This document shows positions 1 to 8,478 of a stretch of 8,582 bases of DNA, in pieces (position 1 is the stretch's first letter; each line of letters opens with the position of its first letter). Where the stretch lies: the NCBI GenBank assembly GCA_030538175.1, contig JAUNUL010000117.1, positions 1-8,582 of the forward strand, written 5' to 3'. A model generated the notes under the pieces. It was given only the letters and a program-made list of their open reading frames with translations. It did no database searches and was not told the DNA's origin. This stretch comes from Propionibacteriaceae bacterium. Its GTDB lineage: Bacteria; Actinomycetota; Actinomycetes; Propionibacteriales; Propionibacteriaceae. The position numbers were made by a program, and so were the translations under genes.

Positions 1-1
1 G

Positions 2-790
2 ATGGTGTCGTCCTCGCTGACCCTCGGTGATGAGGAGCGCCGGATCATGGACGATGTCTTCGATGCCGGGGAGCGATCCCTGCGGGAGGTCATGATCCCG
101 CGCACGGAGGTGCAGTTCCTGGATGGGGACCTGCCGGCGTACAAGGCGGTCCGCCTCATGGTCGACGCACCCCACTCGCGCTATCCGGTCACGCGCGACT
201 CCGCCGACGACATCGCCGGCTTTGTGCACGTCCGGGACCTGTTCGATCCCGAGGTCGCGACGCGTTCGACGCCCGTGATCGAGTTCGTACGCCCGATCCT
301 CGCGTTCCCCGAGACCGTGAAGGTCCTGCGGGCACTGGCCGATATGCGTCGGGCGGCGGCGCACTTGGCGCTGGTCCGTGACGAGTACGGCGGCACTGCG
401 GGCATCGTCACGATGGAGGATCTCGTCGAGGAGCTGGTTGGTGACATCACTGACGAATACGACGTCGTGCACGACCCGGGTCCGGTCGGCGTGGATTCCC
501 GGCATCTGGAGGGACTTGTGTCCCTGGAGGATTTCGCTGATGAGACCGGCTATGTCCTGCCCGAGGGGCCCTATGACACGTTGGCCGGCTATGTCATGGC
601 CCAGCTCGGTCGGCTGCCCGAGGTTGACGACGAGGTCGAGGTCGCGCTGGCGCAGGGAGATGCCGCCGCCGACGCGGATCCGGTGCCGGTCAGTCTCACA
701 GTGACTGAGCTGGACGGCCGCCGTGCAGCTCGGATCCGGTTGCGCAGGATGAACCCGGTCGCGGAAGCGCCCCTCGGAGGTGAACAATGA
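2..790 (+). CDS. CBS-pair / CorC-HlyC family membrane protein, 3' part only
   Basis: This is the C-terminal cytosolic part of a CNNM/CorC-type (hemolysin C-like) protein, a family linked to Mg2+/Co2+ handling. In the visible 262 residues, MIPRTEV at 31-37 opens the first CBS domain (about 31-85). The second CBS (about 95-150) contains [15 protein letters not shown] at 127-141. A CorC_HlyC domain follows at about 165-255, with the typical [19 protein letters not shown] strand and helix. Full proteins have an N-terminal DUF21 domain with three or four membrane helices. It is missing here because the gene starts upstream of base 1. The ATG at base 2 falls in the linker before the CBS pair and is very unlikely to be the true start. 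The stop TGA overlaps the ATG of trpS (ATGA), so the two genes are probably co-transcribed. The family call is firm; the transported ion or exact role cannot be read from the sequence. Confidence 0.9.
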   Translation: MVSSSLTLGDEERRIMDDVFDAGERSLREVMIPRTEVQFLDGDLPAYKAVRLMVDAPHSRYPVTRDSADDIAGFVHVRDLFDPEVATRSTPVIEFVRPILAFPETVKVLRALADMRRAAAHLALVRDEYGGTAGIVTMEDLVEELVGDITDEYDVVHDPGPVGVDSRHLEGLVSLEDFADETGYVLPEGPYDTLAGYVMAQLGRLPEVDDEVEVALAQGDAAADADPVPVSLTVTELDGRRAARIRLRRMNPVAEAPLGGEQ

Positions 791-1830
791 CGCCCATGTC
801 TAACGCGTCCACTCCGCCCAGCACGCCCTCGAACCCAAAGCCCCGTGCGTTGTCACTGGCCCAGCCGACTGCTGACTCCATGCACCTCGGCAACTATCTG
901 GGTGCGTTGCGGCAGTGGGTCGGGATGCAGGACGAGTTCGAGGCGTTCTTCGGGGTGGCGAACCTGCACTCCTATAACGAGTGGCCGTCACCAGAGGAAC
1001 TCCACGAGCGGACCCTGGCCACGGCGGCGCAGATCATCGGCGCTGGGATCGATCCCGAGAAGTCGGTGGTCTTCGTGCAGTCCCAGGTGCCGGAGCACGC
1101 GCAGCTGATGTGGGCGCTCGCCTGTCTGACCGGTTTCGGCCAGGCCTCGCGGATGACCCAGTTCAAGGACAAGTCGGCCAAGCGGGGGGTGGACACCACC
1201 AACGTCGGGTTGTTCACCTATCCGATCCTGATGGCCGCTGACATCCTGCTCTATCAGGCCGACAAGGTCCCCGTCGGTGAGGACCAGCGTCAGCACCTGG
1301 AACTCACCCGAGACCTGGCCACCCGGTTCAACGCCCGCTATGGCGACACGTTCGTCGTGCCGGAGCCGCACATCCTGGCTTCGGTCGGCAAGATCCAGGA
1401 TCTGCAGGAGCCGACGGCGAAGATGTCGAAGTCGGCCGAATCGCCGAACGGCCTGATCAACCTGCTGGACGACCCCAAGGTGAACACGAAGAAGTTCAAG
1501 TCGGCGGTGACCGATTCCGACACCGAGATCCGCTTCGACGAGGCGAACAAGCCCGGCGTGTCCAACCTGCTGTCGATCCTGGCCGCGATCACCCGGACCC
1601 CGATCGATGAGGTCGTGGCGGGCTTCGAGGGCAAGATGTATGGCCACCTCAAAGTCGCCGTCGCCGAAGCCGTCGCTGACGAGTTCACCCCGATCCGGGC
1701 CCGGGCCAAGGAGTTGTTGGATGACCGCGCCGAGCTGGAGCGGATCCTCAACAACGGAGCGGAGCGGGCACGCGTCGTTGCGCACGCGACCACGGCCGAG
1801 GTCTATGACAAGATCGGGATGCTGATCTAG
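787..1830 (+). CDS. trpS: Tryptophanyl-tRNA synthetase (TrpS)
   Basis: Class I aminoacyl-tRNA synthetase that charges tRNA-Trp with tryptophan in the cytosol using ATP. The 347 residues match the usual bacterial length. The HIGH-type signature is HLGN at 33-36 in the context [19 protein letters not shown]. The GEDQ segment (164-167) of the tryptophan pocket region is followed by [13 protein letters not shown]. The second ATP signature KMSKS is intact at 212-216. The first 20 residues are a Ser/Thr/Pro-rich extension. GGAGG at 776-780 sits six bases before ATG 787, which favours that start over the in-frame ATG at 796. The start overlaps the stop of the preceding CBS-protein gene by ATGA. No T-box or Trp-rich leader peptide can be seen upstream, because the gene starts inside its neighbour; any regulation would act further upstream. 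Confidence 0.97.
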   Translation: MTPMSNASTPPSTPSNPKPRALSLAQPTADSMHLGNYLGALRQWVGMQDEFEAFFGVANLHSYNEWPSPEELHERTLATAAQIIGAGIDPEKSVVFVQSQVPEHAQLMWALACLTGFGQASRMTQFKDKSAKRGVDTTNVGLFTYPILMAADILLYQADKVPVGEDQRQHLELTRDLATRFNARYGDTFVVPEPHILASVGKIQDLQEPTAKMSKSAESPNGLINLLDDPKVNTKKFKSAVTDSDTEIRFDEANKPGVSNLLSILAAITRTPIDEVVAGFEGKMYGHLKVAVAEAVADEFTPIRARAKELLDDRAELERILNNGAERARVVAHATTAEVYDKIGMLI

Positions 1831-1838
1831 ATCTGCTC

Positions 1839-1858
1839 CGGCTGATCCATGTCAGCTG
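1839..1858 (+). other. Stem-loop after trpS, possible terminator without T-tract
   Basis: A 7-bp stem, CGGCTGA (1839-1845) with TCAGCTG (1852-1858), including one G-T pair, encloses the loop TCCATG nine bases after the trpS stop. No run of T follows, so it is not a classical intrinsic terminator. It could be a weak terminator or an mRNA 3'-end stabiliser, or be without function. It lies in the 64-bp gap between trpS and the kinase gene. Confidence 0.3.
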
Positions 1859-1894
1859 CGGGACCGAGCTGGTCGGACAGTGCGGGAGGGTGCC

Positions 1895-3148
1895 ATGCAG
1901 GCGTACGCCGGAGAGCCTCGCGAGGAGGACGCCGACGGGTCCCGCCTGCTGACCACCCCCCAGGTCGCACCGCTCCTTGAGGCCGCGGTGCGGCATGCCG
2001 GGGGCGCGCTTGTGTCCTGGCACCTCGATCATGTGGATGCCAACCCCTCCCGTTCGACCACCGCAACCTATGGGGCGGTGGTCGACTGGCCGTTCGGCCG
2101 ACGCAATGAGTTGTTGGGCGTCAGCGCCAGGGCCACCGGGCGTACCAAATCTGATGAGCGCGCCGAGATCTTCGACGACGGGGATCGGGAGGCGGCGGTC
2201 TGGCTCTATCCGAACGACCCGGACCTCCCGGGCCTGCCGCGGGCTGCGTCGGCCGAGGCCGTCGCCGAGCTGTTGTCGCCGGTGCTCCGTCGACGGCTGC
2301 GGCCGGAACAGATCAAGCTCACGATGATTGGCTATCGGCCTCGCCGGCGTGCGGTTCTGCGGGTGACCGTCCTGCCCGATCCGGGGCAAAGGCTGCCGCG
2401 CACGGTGTTCTATATCAAGGTGCTGCGCGAGCGGCTGTTCAACGAGGTCCGGCGCCGCCACGAGATGTTGCAGCGGGCGGGGGTGCCCGCCCCGCGGATC
2501 GCTCTGGCCACCCATGACTTCCTGCTGGTGCTGGATGAACTGCCGGGCACCCCGCTGAGTCGGGCGATCTTCGACCCGACACCGCCGTGCACCGCTGAAC
2601 AGTTGGTGTGGGTGCTTGATTCGATGCCCCGCGACGTCGTCACCCTGCCCAGGCGGCCGCCGTGGTCGGATTCGGTGCGGCACTATACGAGGATCGTCGG
2701 GGCCGCGATGCCGACGCTGCAGCGGAGGCTGGATTGGTTGTGTGGCCAGATCGAGCAGGGGCTGGCTCCGATCCCACCCGGTCATGAACCCACCCACGGG
2801 GACTTCCATGAGGGACAACTGCACGTTGCCGGGGGGCGCATCTGTGGGCTGCTGGATGTCGACACGGTCGGCCCGGGCAGCCGCGCCGATGACCTCGCCT
2901 GTCTGGTGGCTCATCTGTCGACCGTGCAACGGATGAACGCGACTCAGGCCGCCCGGGTGCGCCATCTGTTGGCCACGTGGGTGCCGGTGTTCGACCAGCG
3001 GGTCAATCCGGTCGAGCTGCGGCTGCGCGCTGCTGCGGTCATCATCTCGCTGGCCACGGGTCCGTATCGCTCCCAGGAGCCCAATTGGCAGGCCGAAACG
3101 ATCGGCATCGTCGGCGCCGCCCACGCGCTGGTCAGTCAGGTCGTCTGA
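1895..3148 (+). CDS. APH/choline-kinase-fold phosphotransferase, substrate unknown
   Basis: A 417-residue cytosolic protein of the aminoglycoside/choline-kinase-like phosphotransferase superfamily. The kinase signature is HGDFHEGQL at 301-309. Asp303 is the likely catalytic base, and Gln308 stands where many relatives have the metal-binding Asn; Gln there is known in several branches, such as maltokinases. DVD at 321-323 matches the second metal motif (DxD/DFG-like). In the N lobe, YIKV places a candidate ATP-binding Lys at 175, with NEVRRRHEML giving the pairing Glu at 184. Residues 1-150 form an extended N-terminal region with a WLYPNDPDLPGLP segment, longer than in minimal antibiotic kinases. 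I chose ATG 1895 because GGGAGGG at 1884-1890 precedes it; a GTG at 1880 would add five residues but lacks a good Shine-Dalgarno. The gene lies between trpS and a TPP-riboswitch thiazole operon. Resistance is not implied; a metabolic small-molecule kinase is more likely. Confidence 0.8.
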   Translation: MQAYAGEPREEDADGSRLLTTPQVAPLLEAAVRHAGGALVSWHLDHVDANPSRSTTATYGAVVDWPFGRRNELLGVSARATGRTKSDERAEIFDDGDREAAVWLYPNDPDLPGLPRAASAEAVAELLSPVLRRRLRPEQIKLTMIGYRPRRRAVLRVTVLPDPGQRLPRTVFYIKVLRERLFNEVRRRHEMLQRAGVPAPRIALATHDFLLVLDELPGTPLSRAIFDPTPPCTAEQLVWVLDSMPRDVVTLPRRPPWSDSVRHYTRIVGAAMPTLQRRLDWLCGQIEQGLAPIPPGHEPTHGDFHEGQLHVAGGRICGLLDVDTVGPGSRADDLACLVAHLSTVQRMNATQAARVRHLLATWVPVFDQRVNPVELRLRAAAVIISLATGPYRSQEPNWQAETIGIVGAAHALVSQVV

Positions 3149-3282
3149 ATCGCCTCCCGGCTCGGCATGGATCGCATCCGGCCCGGCATAACTTGCAGTC
3201 ATCTGCGCGGGCGGAAGCAAAACGCCCAGTCGGCGTGGGGGCTTCGCGATTGCGCTGCAGATTCTGCCGCTTTTGGGTGGCC

Positions 3283-3288
3283 TACACT
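3283..3288 (+). promoter_or_regulatory. Candidate -10 box for the thiamine operon
   Basis: TACACT lies about ten bases before the first recognisable riboswitch bases, which would put the transcript start near 3294-3297. The -35 side is poor: TTCTGC at 3262-3267 with a 15-bp spacer is the best I see. The call rests mainly on position. The rest of the 148 bp between the kinase stop and the riboswitch shows no gene. Confidence 0.35.
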
Positions 3289-3296
3289 GGAGCCGC

Positions 3297-3379
3297 CGTG
3301 GGAGTCCGGGCGAGGGCTGAGAGGGTGCACGCCGCACCGACCATATGAACTTGATGCGGGTCATGCCGCCGCAAGGAGG
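3297..3379 (+). promoter_or_regulatory. TPP (THI-box) riboswitch upstream of thiO
   Basis: The thiamine-pyrophosphate aptamer landmarks are present in order. CTGAGA at 3317-3322 is the conserved pyrimidine-pocket sequence. It is followed by an optional hairpin GGTGC/GCACC (3324-3328 with 3334-3338, loop ACGCC). After GACCATATGAACTTGAT comes the pyrophosphate-side hairpin GCGG/CCGC (3356-3359 with 3366-3369), whose loop GTCATG corresponds to the classic GGATAATGCC region. The 3' end runs directly into AAGGAGGA (3373-3380), the Shine-Dalgarno of thiO. This arrangement fits repression of translation initiation when TPP is bound; I see no terminator hairpin with a T-run between aptamer and start codon. 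The outer helices P1 and P2 are not drawn with confidence, so the boundaries are approximate. Confidence 0.93.
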
Positions 3380-3384
3380 AGTCA

Positions 3385-4560
3385 ATGGTGCGCAGCGTGG
3401 CACGCGTCGTCGTGATTGGTGCCGGGGTGATCGGGGCCGCGACAGCCTGGCAATTGCGACGTCGTGGCGTCGAGGTCGTGGTTTGTGATCCAACGCCGGG
3501 TCAAGGGGCGACACACGCCGCGGGTGGGATGTTGGCTGCGATCAGCGAGGTCCAATTCGGCCAGGAAACGCTGTATCCGCTGATGCTGTCCTCAGCCGCC
3601 GAATATCCCGAGTTCATCGCCCAGCTTGGCGCCGACACGGACCTGCCCACCGACCACGACACGGCAGGCACGCTGGTGCTCGCCGCGGATCGCGCTGACC
3701 GGGACACCTTGGCCCGATTGGCCGACGTTCAGCATGCCCACGGGATGGCCGTCGAGGAGCTGACCTCTCGTGACGTACGCCGGCTGGAGCCCGCGATCGG
3801 CCCCCGCGTTGCGGCTGGTTTCCGTACGCCGGACGACCACCGCGTGGATCCCCGACTCCTGGTGCGGGCCCTGCTCGATGCCGCGGTGCGCACCGACCGC
3901 CAACACACCCCTGTTCGGCTGATCACCGAGGCGGTGACCGCCATCGAGCAATACGGCGATCGTTGGTCGGTGCGCTTGGCTGACGGGCGCGCCGAGTCGG
4001 CGGATGCCGTGGTGTTGGCTCCGGGGACGGGCCTGGCGGGGATCGCAGGCCTGCCGCCTGTGGCGTACGCCGGAGTCCGCCCGGTGTTCGGGGATGTCGT
4101 CCGACTCGCGATCCCGCCGCGGCTGTTGGCGCCGGGGGAGAGCGCGCTGCTGAACCACACGGTGCGGGGGCTCGTGCATGGAGTGCCGGTCTATCTCGTG
4201 CCACGTTCCGATGGCCAGCTCGTGATCGGCGCGACCAGCCGGGAGGATGGACTCGACGCACCGAGCGCCGGTGGGGTCTGGCGGCTGCTCCGCGATGCCG
4301 GGACGCTCGTGCCGGGACTGCTGGAGGCTGAGTTCGTCGAGGCGGTGGCCCGCGCCCGGCCAGGCTCCCCGGACGACATCCCCATGGTCGGGGAGGTGGC
4401 GCCGGGTGTGGTGCTGTCGGCGGGGTATTTCCGCCACGGCATCCTGCTCGCCGCCCTCGGCTCCCGACTGACCGCGGATCTGGTCTGCGGCACGACCCAC
4501 GCCGCGGATCACAACCACCTGTCGACCCTTGATCCCGCCCGACTGTCGATCATGGTCTGA
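3385..4560 (+). CDS. thiO: Glycine oxidase ThiO
   Basis: FAD-dependent glycine/D-amino-acid oxidase that makes the glycine imine (dehydroglycine) used by ThiG for the thiazole ring of thiamine in aerobic organisms. The 391 residues start with a Rossmann fold: VVVIGAGVIGAATAW has GxGxxG at 12-17. The FAD-contacting GATHAAGGMLAA segment follows, then FRTPDDHRVDPRLLVRALLDAA. The C-terminal part has the conserved Arg of the RPGSPDDIPMVG motif (Arg325) and GYFRHGILLAA at 347-357, which closes the FAD site. AAGGAGGA at 3373-3380 gives a strong ribosome site four bases before ATG 3385. It is the first gene after the TPP riboswitch and is followed after 30 bp by thiS. Without that context a general DAO-family oxidase would be possible; with thiS, thiG and thiF downstream, ThiO is well supported. 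Confidence 0.95.
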   Translation: MVRSVARVVVIGAGVIGAATAWQLRRRGVEVVVCDPTPGQGATHAAGGMLAAISEVQFGQETLYPLMLSSAAEYPEFIAQLGADTDLPTDHDTAGTLVLAADRADRDTLARLADVQHAHGMAVEELTSRDVRRLEPAIGPRVAAGFRTPDDHRVDPRLLVRALLDAAVRTDRQHTPVRLITEAVTAIEQYGDRWSVRLADGRAESADAVVLAPGTGLAGIAGLPPVAYAGVRPVFGDVVRLAIPPRLLAPGESALLNHTVRGLVHGVPVYLVPRSDGQLVIGATSREDGLDAPSAGGVWRLLRDAGTLVPGLLEAEFVEAVARARPGSPDDIPMVGEVAPGVVLSAGYFRHGILLAALGSRLTADLVCGTTHAADHNHLSTLDPARLSIMV

Positions 4561-4578
4561 CTGGATCCCGACATCCAG
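4561..4578 (+). other. Short hairpin touching the thiS ribosome binding site
   Basis: A perfect 6-bp stem CTGGAT (4561-4566) with ATCCAG (4573-4578), loop CCCGAC, starts at the base after the thiO stop. Its last two bases overlap the start of AGGAAGGA (4577-4584), the thiS Shine-Dalgarno. It could tune thiS translation, mark an RNA processing site, or be chance. Confidence 0.35.
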
Positions 4579-4590
4579 GAAGGAACAGCA

Positions 4591-6783
<2,193 letters not shown>

Positions 6784-6787
6784 CGTG

Positions 6788-6822
6788 TTGGGCCAGGCCA
6801 GGACGCGGGGTGGTTTGCCCAG
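6788..6822 (+). terminator. Possible U-less terminator hairpin after thiF
   Basis: TTGGGC (6788-6793) can pair with GCCCAG (6817-6822), with an inner CCA/TGG (6798-6800 with 6811-6813) across an internal loop. It lies five bases after the thiF stop in the 82-bp gap before the next gene. No T-run follows, so this is a weak candidate only. Confidence 0.25.
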
Positions 6823-6851
6823 TCCGTCGGCAACAACAACAGCGGGCGGGG

Positions 6852-6857
6852 TAACGT
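6852..6857 (+). promoter_or_regulatory. Candidate -10 box for a leaderless M20 amidohydrolase transcript
   Basis: TAACGT fits the TANNNT consensus of actinobacterial housekeeping promoters and ends eight bases before ATG 6866. Transcription would therefore start at or very near the A of the start codon. There is no Shine-Dalgarno-like sequence in the eight bases between box and start, and no convincing -35 box is visible. Confidence 0.45.
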
Positions 6858-6865
6858 GACCCCTC

Positions 6866-8140
6866 ATGAGCACGGACCGAGCGACGCATACCGATCGGGT
6901 GGCCGCGCAGGCCCCGGAGGGCGCGCCGACCGGGAGCGATGCCGTCGAGCAGGATTCGTTGGCTGACATCATCGCCGCGGAAACGGCTGAGGTCGCCGGG
7001 GACATGGTCCAGTGGCGTCGGGACTTGCATCGTCACCCTGAGCCCAGCTGGTCGGAGCACCGCACGACGGCTCGCATCCGTGGCGTCCTCGAGGCACTCG
7101 GTCTGGATCCCCGACCACTTTCGACGCCGACTGGTCTGTGGGTCGATATCCAACCGCCGAAGCGCACGTTGCCCCCGCGGATCGGATTGCGTGCGGACAT
7201 TGATGCTCTGCAGTTGATGGATGGCAAGGACGTGCCGTATCGCTCGGTGAACTCCGGCGTCGCCCACGCTTGTGGCCACGATGTGCACACGGCGCTGTTG
7301 CTCGGCAGCGCAACGGTCCTGACTCGGTTGCGGGATCGTGGATTGTTGCCCCGGGGAGTACGCCTGTTCTTCCAACCCGCGGAGGAGACCAGCCCTGGTG
7401 GGGCCGGCCAGATCATCCGCGATGGCGGCATGAGCGGGCTGCGTGAGGTCTATGCCCTGCATTGTGATCCCCGCACCGAAGTCGGCAAGGTCGCTGTGCG
7501 GCCGGGGCCGATCACCTCGGCCTGTGACCGGGTCCAGGTGCACTTCGCCGGGCCCGGTGGACACAGCTCGCGCCCCCATCTGACAGCCGACCTGGTGATG
7601 GCGATGGGTGCGGTGATCACCGAGGTTCCGCTGTTGCTGTCCCGTCTCGTCGATCCGCGTGCCGGCGCTTCGGTCGTCTGGGGGCATGTGAATGCGGGCA
7701 ATGCGCCGAACGCGATTCCGGCGACGGGGCTGCTCGAGGGGACCCTGCGGGTGCTCGACCTGGACGGATGGCATCACGCCCGCAATCTCGTTCCGGATCT
7801 GGTACGCAAAGCGGCCAGCCCTTTCGGCGTCCATGTCGAGGTCGAGTTGGCCGAGGGGATTCCGCCGACGGTCAACCATCCCAAGGGCGCGAATCGGATC
7901 GCCGCGGTCGGGCGGACCCTGCTGGGGGACAGTGGTGTCGTCGACACCGAACAGTCCCTGGGTGGGGAGGACTTCTCCGAGATGTTGTTGGAAGTCCCGG
8001 GTGCGCTGGGTCGTCTTGGCGTACGCCCGGTCGACGTCTCCGACTGGCCCGATCTGCATCGACCCATGTTCGATGTGGATGAGGCCTGCCTTGAGGTGGG
8101 CGCCAAGACGATGGTTGGCCTCGTCGCGTTGCGCGGTTGA
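6866..8140 (+). CDS. M20-family metallo-amidohydrolase / peptidase (HipO/AmiA-like)
   Basis: A 424-residue dinuclear metal hydrolase of the M20D type, the family of N-acyl amino acid, hippurate and related amidohydrolases. Metal and catalytic motifs are complete: HACGHDVHTA with HACGHD at 134-139, FQPAEE at 169-174 (Glu173 the likely general base), ALHCDP with His199, GPGGHSSRPH in the lid domain (His233), GGEDF at 366-370 and a C-terminal LHRPMF (His398). The cysteine in HACGHD is typical of this subgroup. The first 30 or so residues are polar and probably disordered; no signal peptide or membrane segment is seen, so it should be cytosolic. The catalytic domain resumes after about residue 345, flanking a dimerisation/lid domain at about 205-320. 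The substrate cannot be read from sequence. It is separated by 82 bp from thiF, lacks a ribosome site, and probably has its own leaderless transcript; a thiamine role is not indicated. Confidence 0.92.
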   Translation: MSTDRATHTDRVAAQAPEGAPTGSDAVEQDSLADIIAAETAEVAGDMVQWRRDLHRHPEPSWSEHRTTARIRGVLEALGLDPRPLSTPTGLWVDIQPPKRTLPPRIGLRADIDALQLMDGKDVPYRSVNSGVAHACGHDVHTALLLGSATVLTRLRDRGLLPRGVRLFFQPAEETSPGGAGQIIRDGGMSGLREVYALHCDPRTEVGKVAVRPGPITSACDRVQVHFAGPGGHSSRPHLTADLVMAMGAVITEVPLLLSRLVDPRAGASVVWGHVNAGNAPNAIPATGLLEGTLRVLDLDGWHHARNLVPDLVRKAASPFGVHVEVELAEGIPPTVNHPKGANRIAAVGRTLLGDSGVVDTEQSLGGEDFSEMLLEVPGALGRLGVRPVDVSDWPDLHRPMFDVDEACLEVGAKTMVGLVALRG

Positions 8141-8206
8141 TGTACGCCAGGCAGGGCTCGTCAGGGTGATTTGTGTTTTCCCCGAAGCTCGTGCATGATT
8201 GGGGAC

Positions 8207-8237
8207 CTTGCCTCCGAGGGGGCAGGAGCCCCGCTCC
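8207..8237 (+). terminator. Nested GC-rich hairpins before the rRNA promoters
   Basis: Three overlapping stem-loops share the same bases: CTTGCCTC/GGGGCAGG (8207-8214 with 8219-8226, loop CGAG, two G-T pairs), GGGGC/GCCCC (8219-8223 with 8228-8232, loop AGGA), and GGAGC/GCTCC (8225-8229 with 8233-8237, loop CCC). Only one or two can form at once. No T-run follows. The position, about 70 bp after the amidohydrolase stop and just before the rRNA promoters, suits a terminator or insulator, but this is inferred. Confidence 0.35.
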
Positions 8238-8269
8238 ATGTAAGTCGAAACCGAGCCAAACAGCCCGAT

Positions 8270-8298
8270 TTGACAGAGCAGGAACGGGGAACTAAGTT
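8270..8298 (+). promoter_or_regulatory. rRNA operon promoter, upstream copy
   Basis: Consensus TTGACA at 8270-8275, exactly 17 bp, then TAAGTT at 8293-8298. Transcription should start near 8305. The perfect -35 box and optimal spacing are as expected of a strong housekeeping-sigma promoter of an rRNA operon. Confidence 0.85.
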
Positions 8299-8378
8299 AG
8301 ATCGAGTCGCCACAGCGCCGGAAGGTAAACGTGGGGACAACTTGAAGGTAACGCTTCAGGGCTCACCGCGAGTCGGGT

Positions 8379-8407
8379 TTGACACCGAACAAGCGAGTGT
8401 GTAAAGT
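8379..8407 (+). promoter_or_regulatory. rRNA operon promoter, downstream copy
   Basis: A second TTGACA at 8379-8384, 17-bp spacer, and TAAAGT at 8402-8407, placing the start near 8413-8414. It is 109 bp downstream of the first promoter and in the same orientation, a tandem layout common for actinobacterial rRNA operons. The sequence just after it, CCAGGTTGCCCCGAG, resembles the start of mycobacterial rRNA leaders as I remember them. Confidence 0.88.
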
Positions 8408-8423
8408 TAACCAGGTTGCCCCG

Positions 8424-8443
8424 AGCAGCTCGCGAGAGTGGCT
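8424..8443 (+). other. GNRA-capped leader hairpin (boxB-like)
   Basis: AGC (8424-8426) pairs with GCT (8441-8443); an A-G mismatch follows; GCTC (8428-8431) pairs with GAGT (8436-8439); GCGA (8432-8435) forms a GNRA tetraloop. It lies 21 bases before the conserved leader element, where boxB hairpins sit in rRNA leaders. Function is inferred from position and shape. Confidence 0.5.
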
Positions 8444-8463
8444 AATCGGTGTGTGTACGGTTT

Positions 8464-8478
8464 TTGAGAACTCAACAG
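8464..8478 (+). promoter_or_regulatory. boxA/boxC-like antitermination element (NusA site)
   Basis: TTGAGAACTCAACAG contains GAACTCAACAG (8468-8478), which differs in one base from the GAACUCAAUAG boxC RNA bound by Mycobacterium tuberculosis NusA. The core TTGAGAACTCAA is itself an inverted repeat. It is a hallmark of actinobacterial rRNA leaders. Confidence 0.7.

Noticed and set aside
2..4. ATG at base 2 as the true start of the CBS/CorC gene
   Set aside because: It lies in the linker before the CBS pair; the family needs an N-terminal membrane domain, so the gene continues upstream of the window.
988..1785. 265-codon minus-strand frame opposite trpS
   Set aside because: Shadow of trpS; the low-complexity Gly/Arg/Leu-rich sequence has no domain features.
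1895..3148. Aminoglycoside resistance gene
   Set aside because: Fold motifs alone do not show antibiotic specificity; the length, N-terminal region and housekeeping context argue for a metabolic kinase.
3167..3415. Small frame across the thiO upstream region
   Set aside because: It covers the TPP aptamer, whose conserved RNA sequence explains the region.
1748..3514. 588-codon open frame on the minus strand
   Set aside because: Antisense to the kinase gene with its conserved kinase motifs; Pro/Arg/His-rich shadow typical of high-GC DNA with no family features.
8171..8404. 77-codon frame in the rRNA promoter region
   Set aside because: It runs across both TTGACA boxes and the -10 of the upstream promoter; no ribosome site and no coding-like composition.
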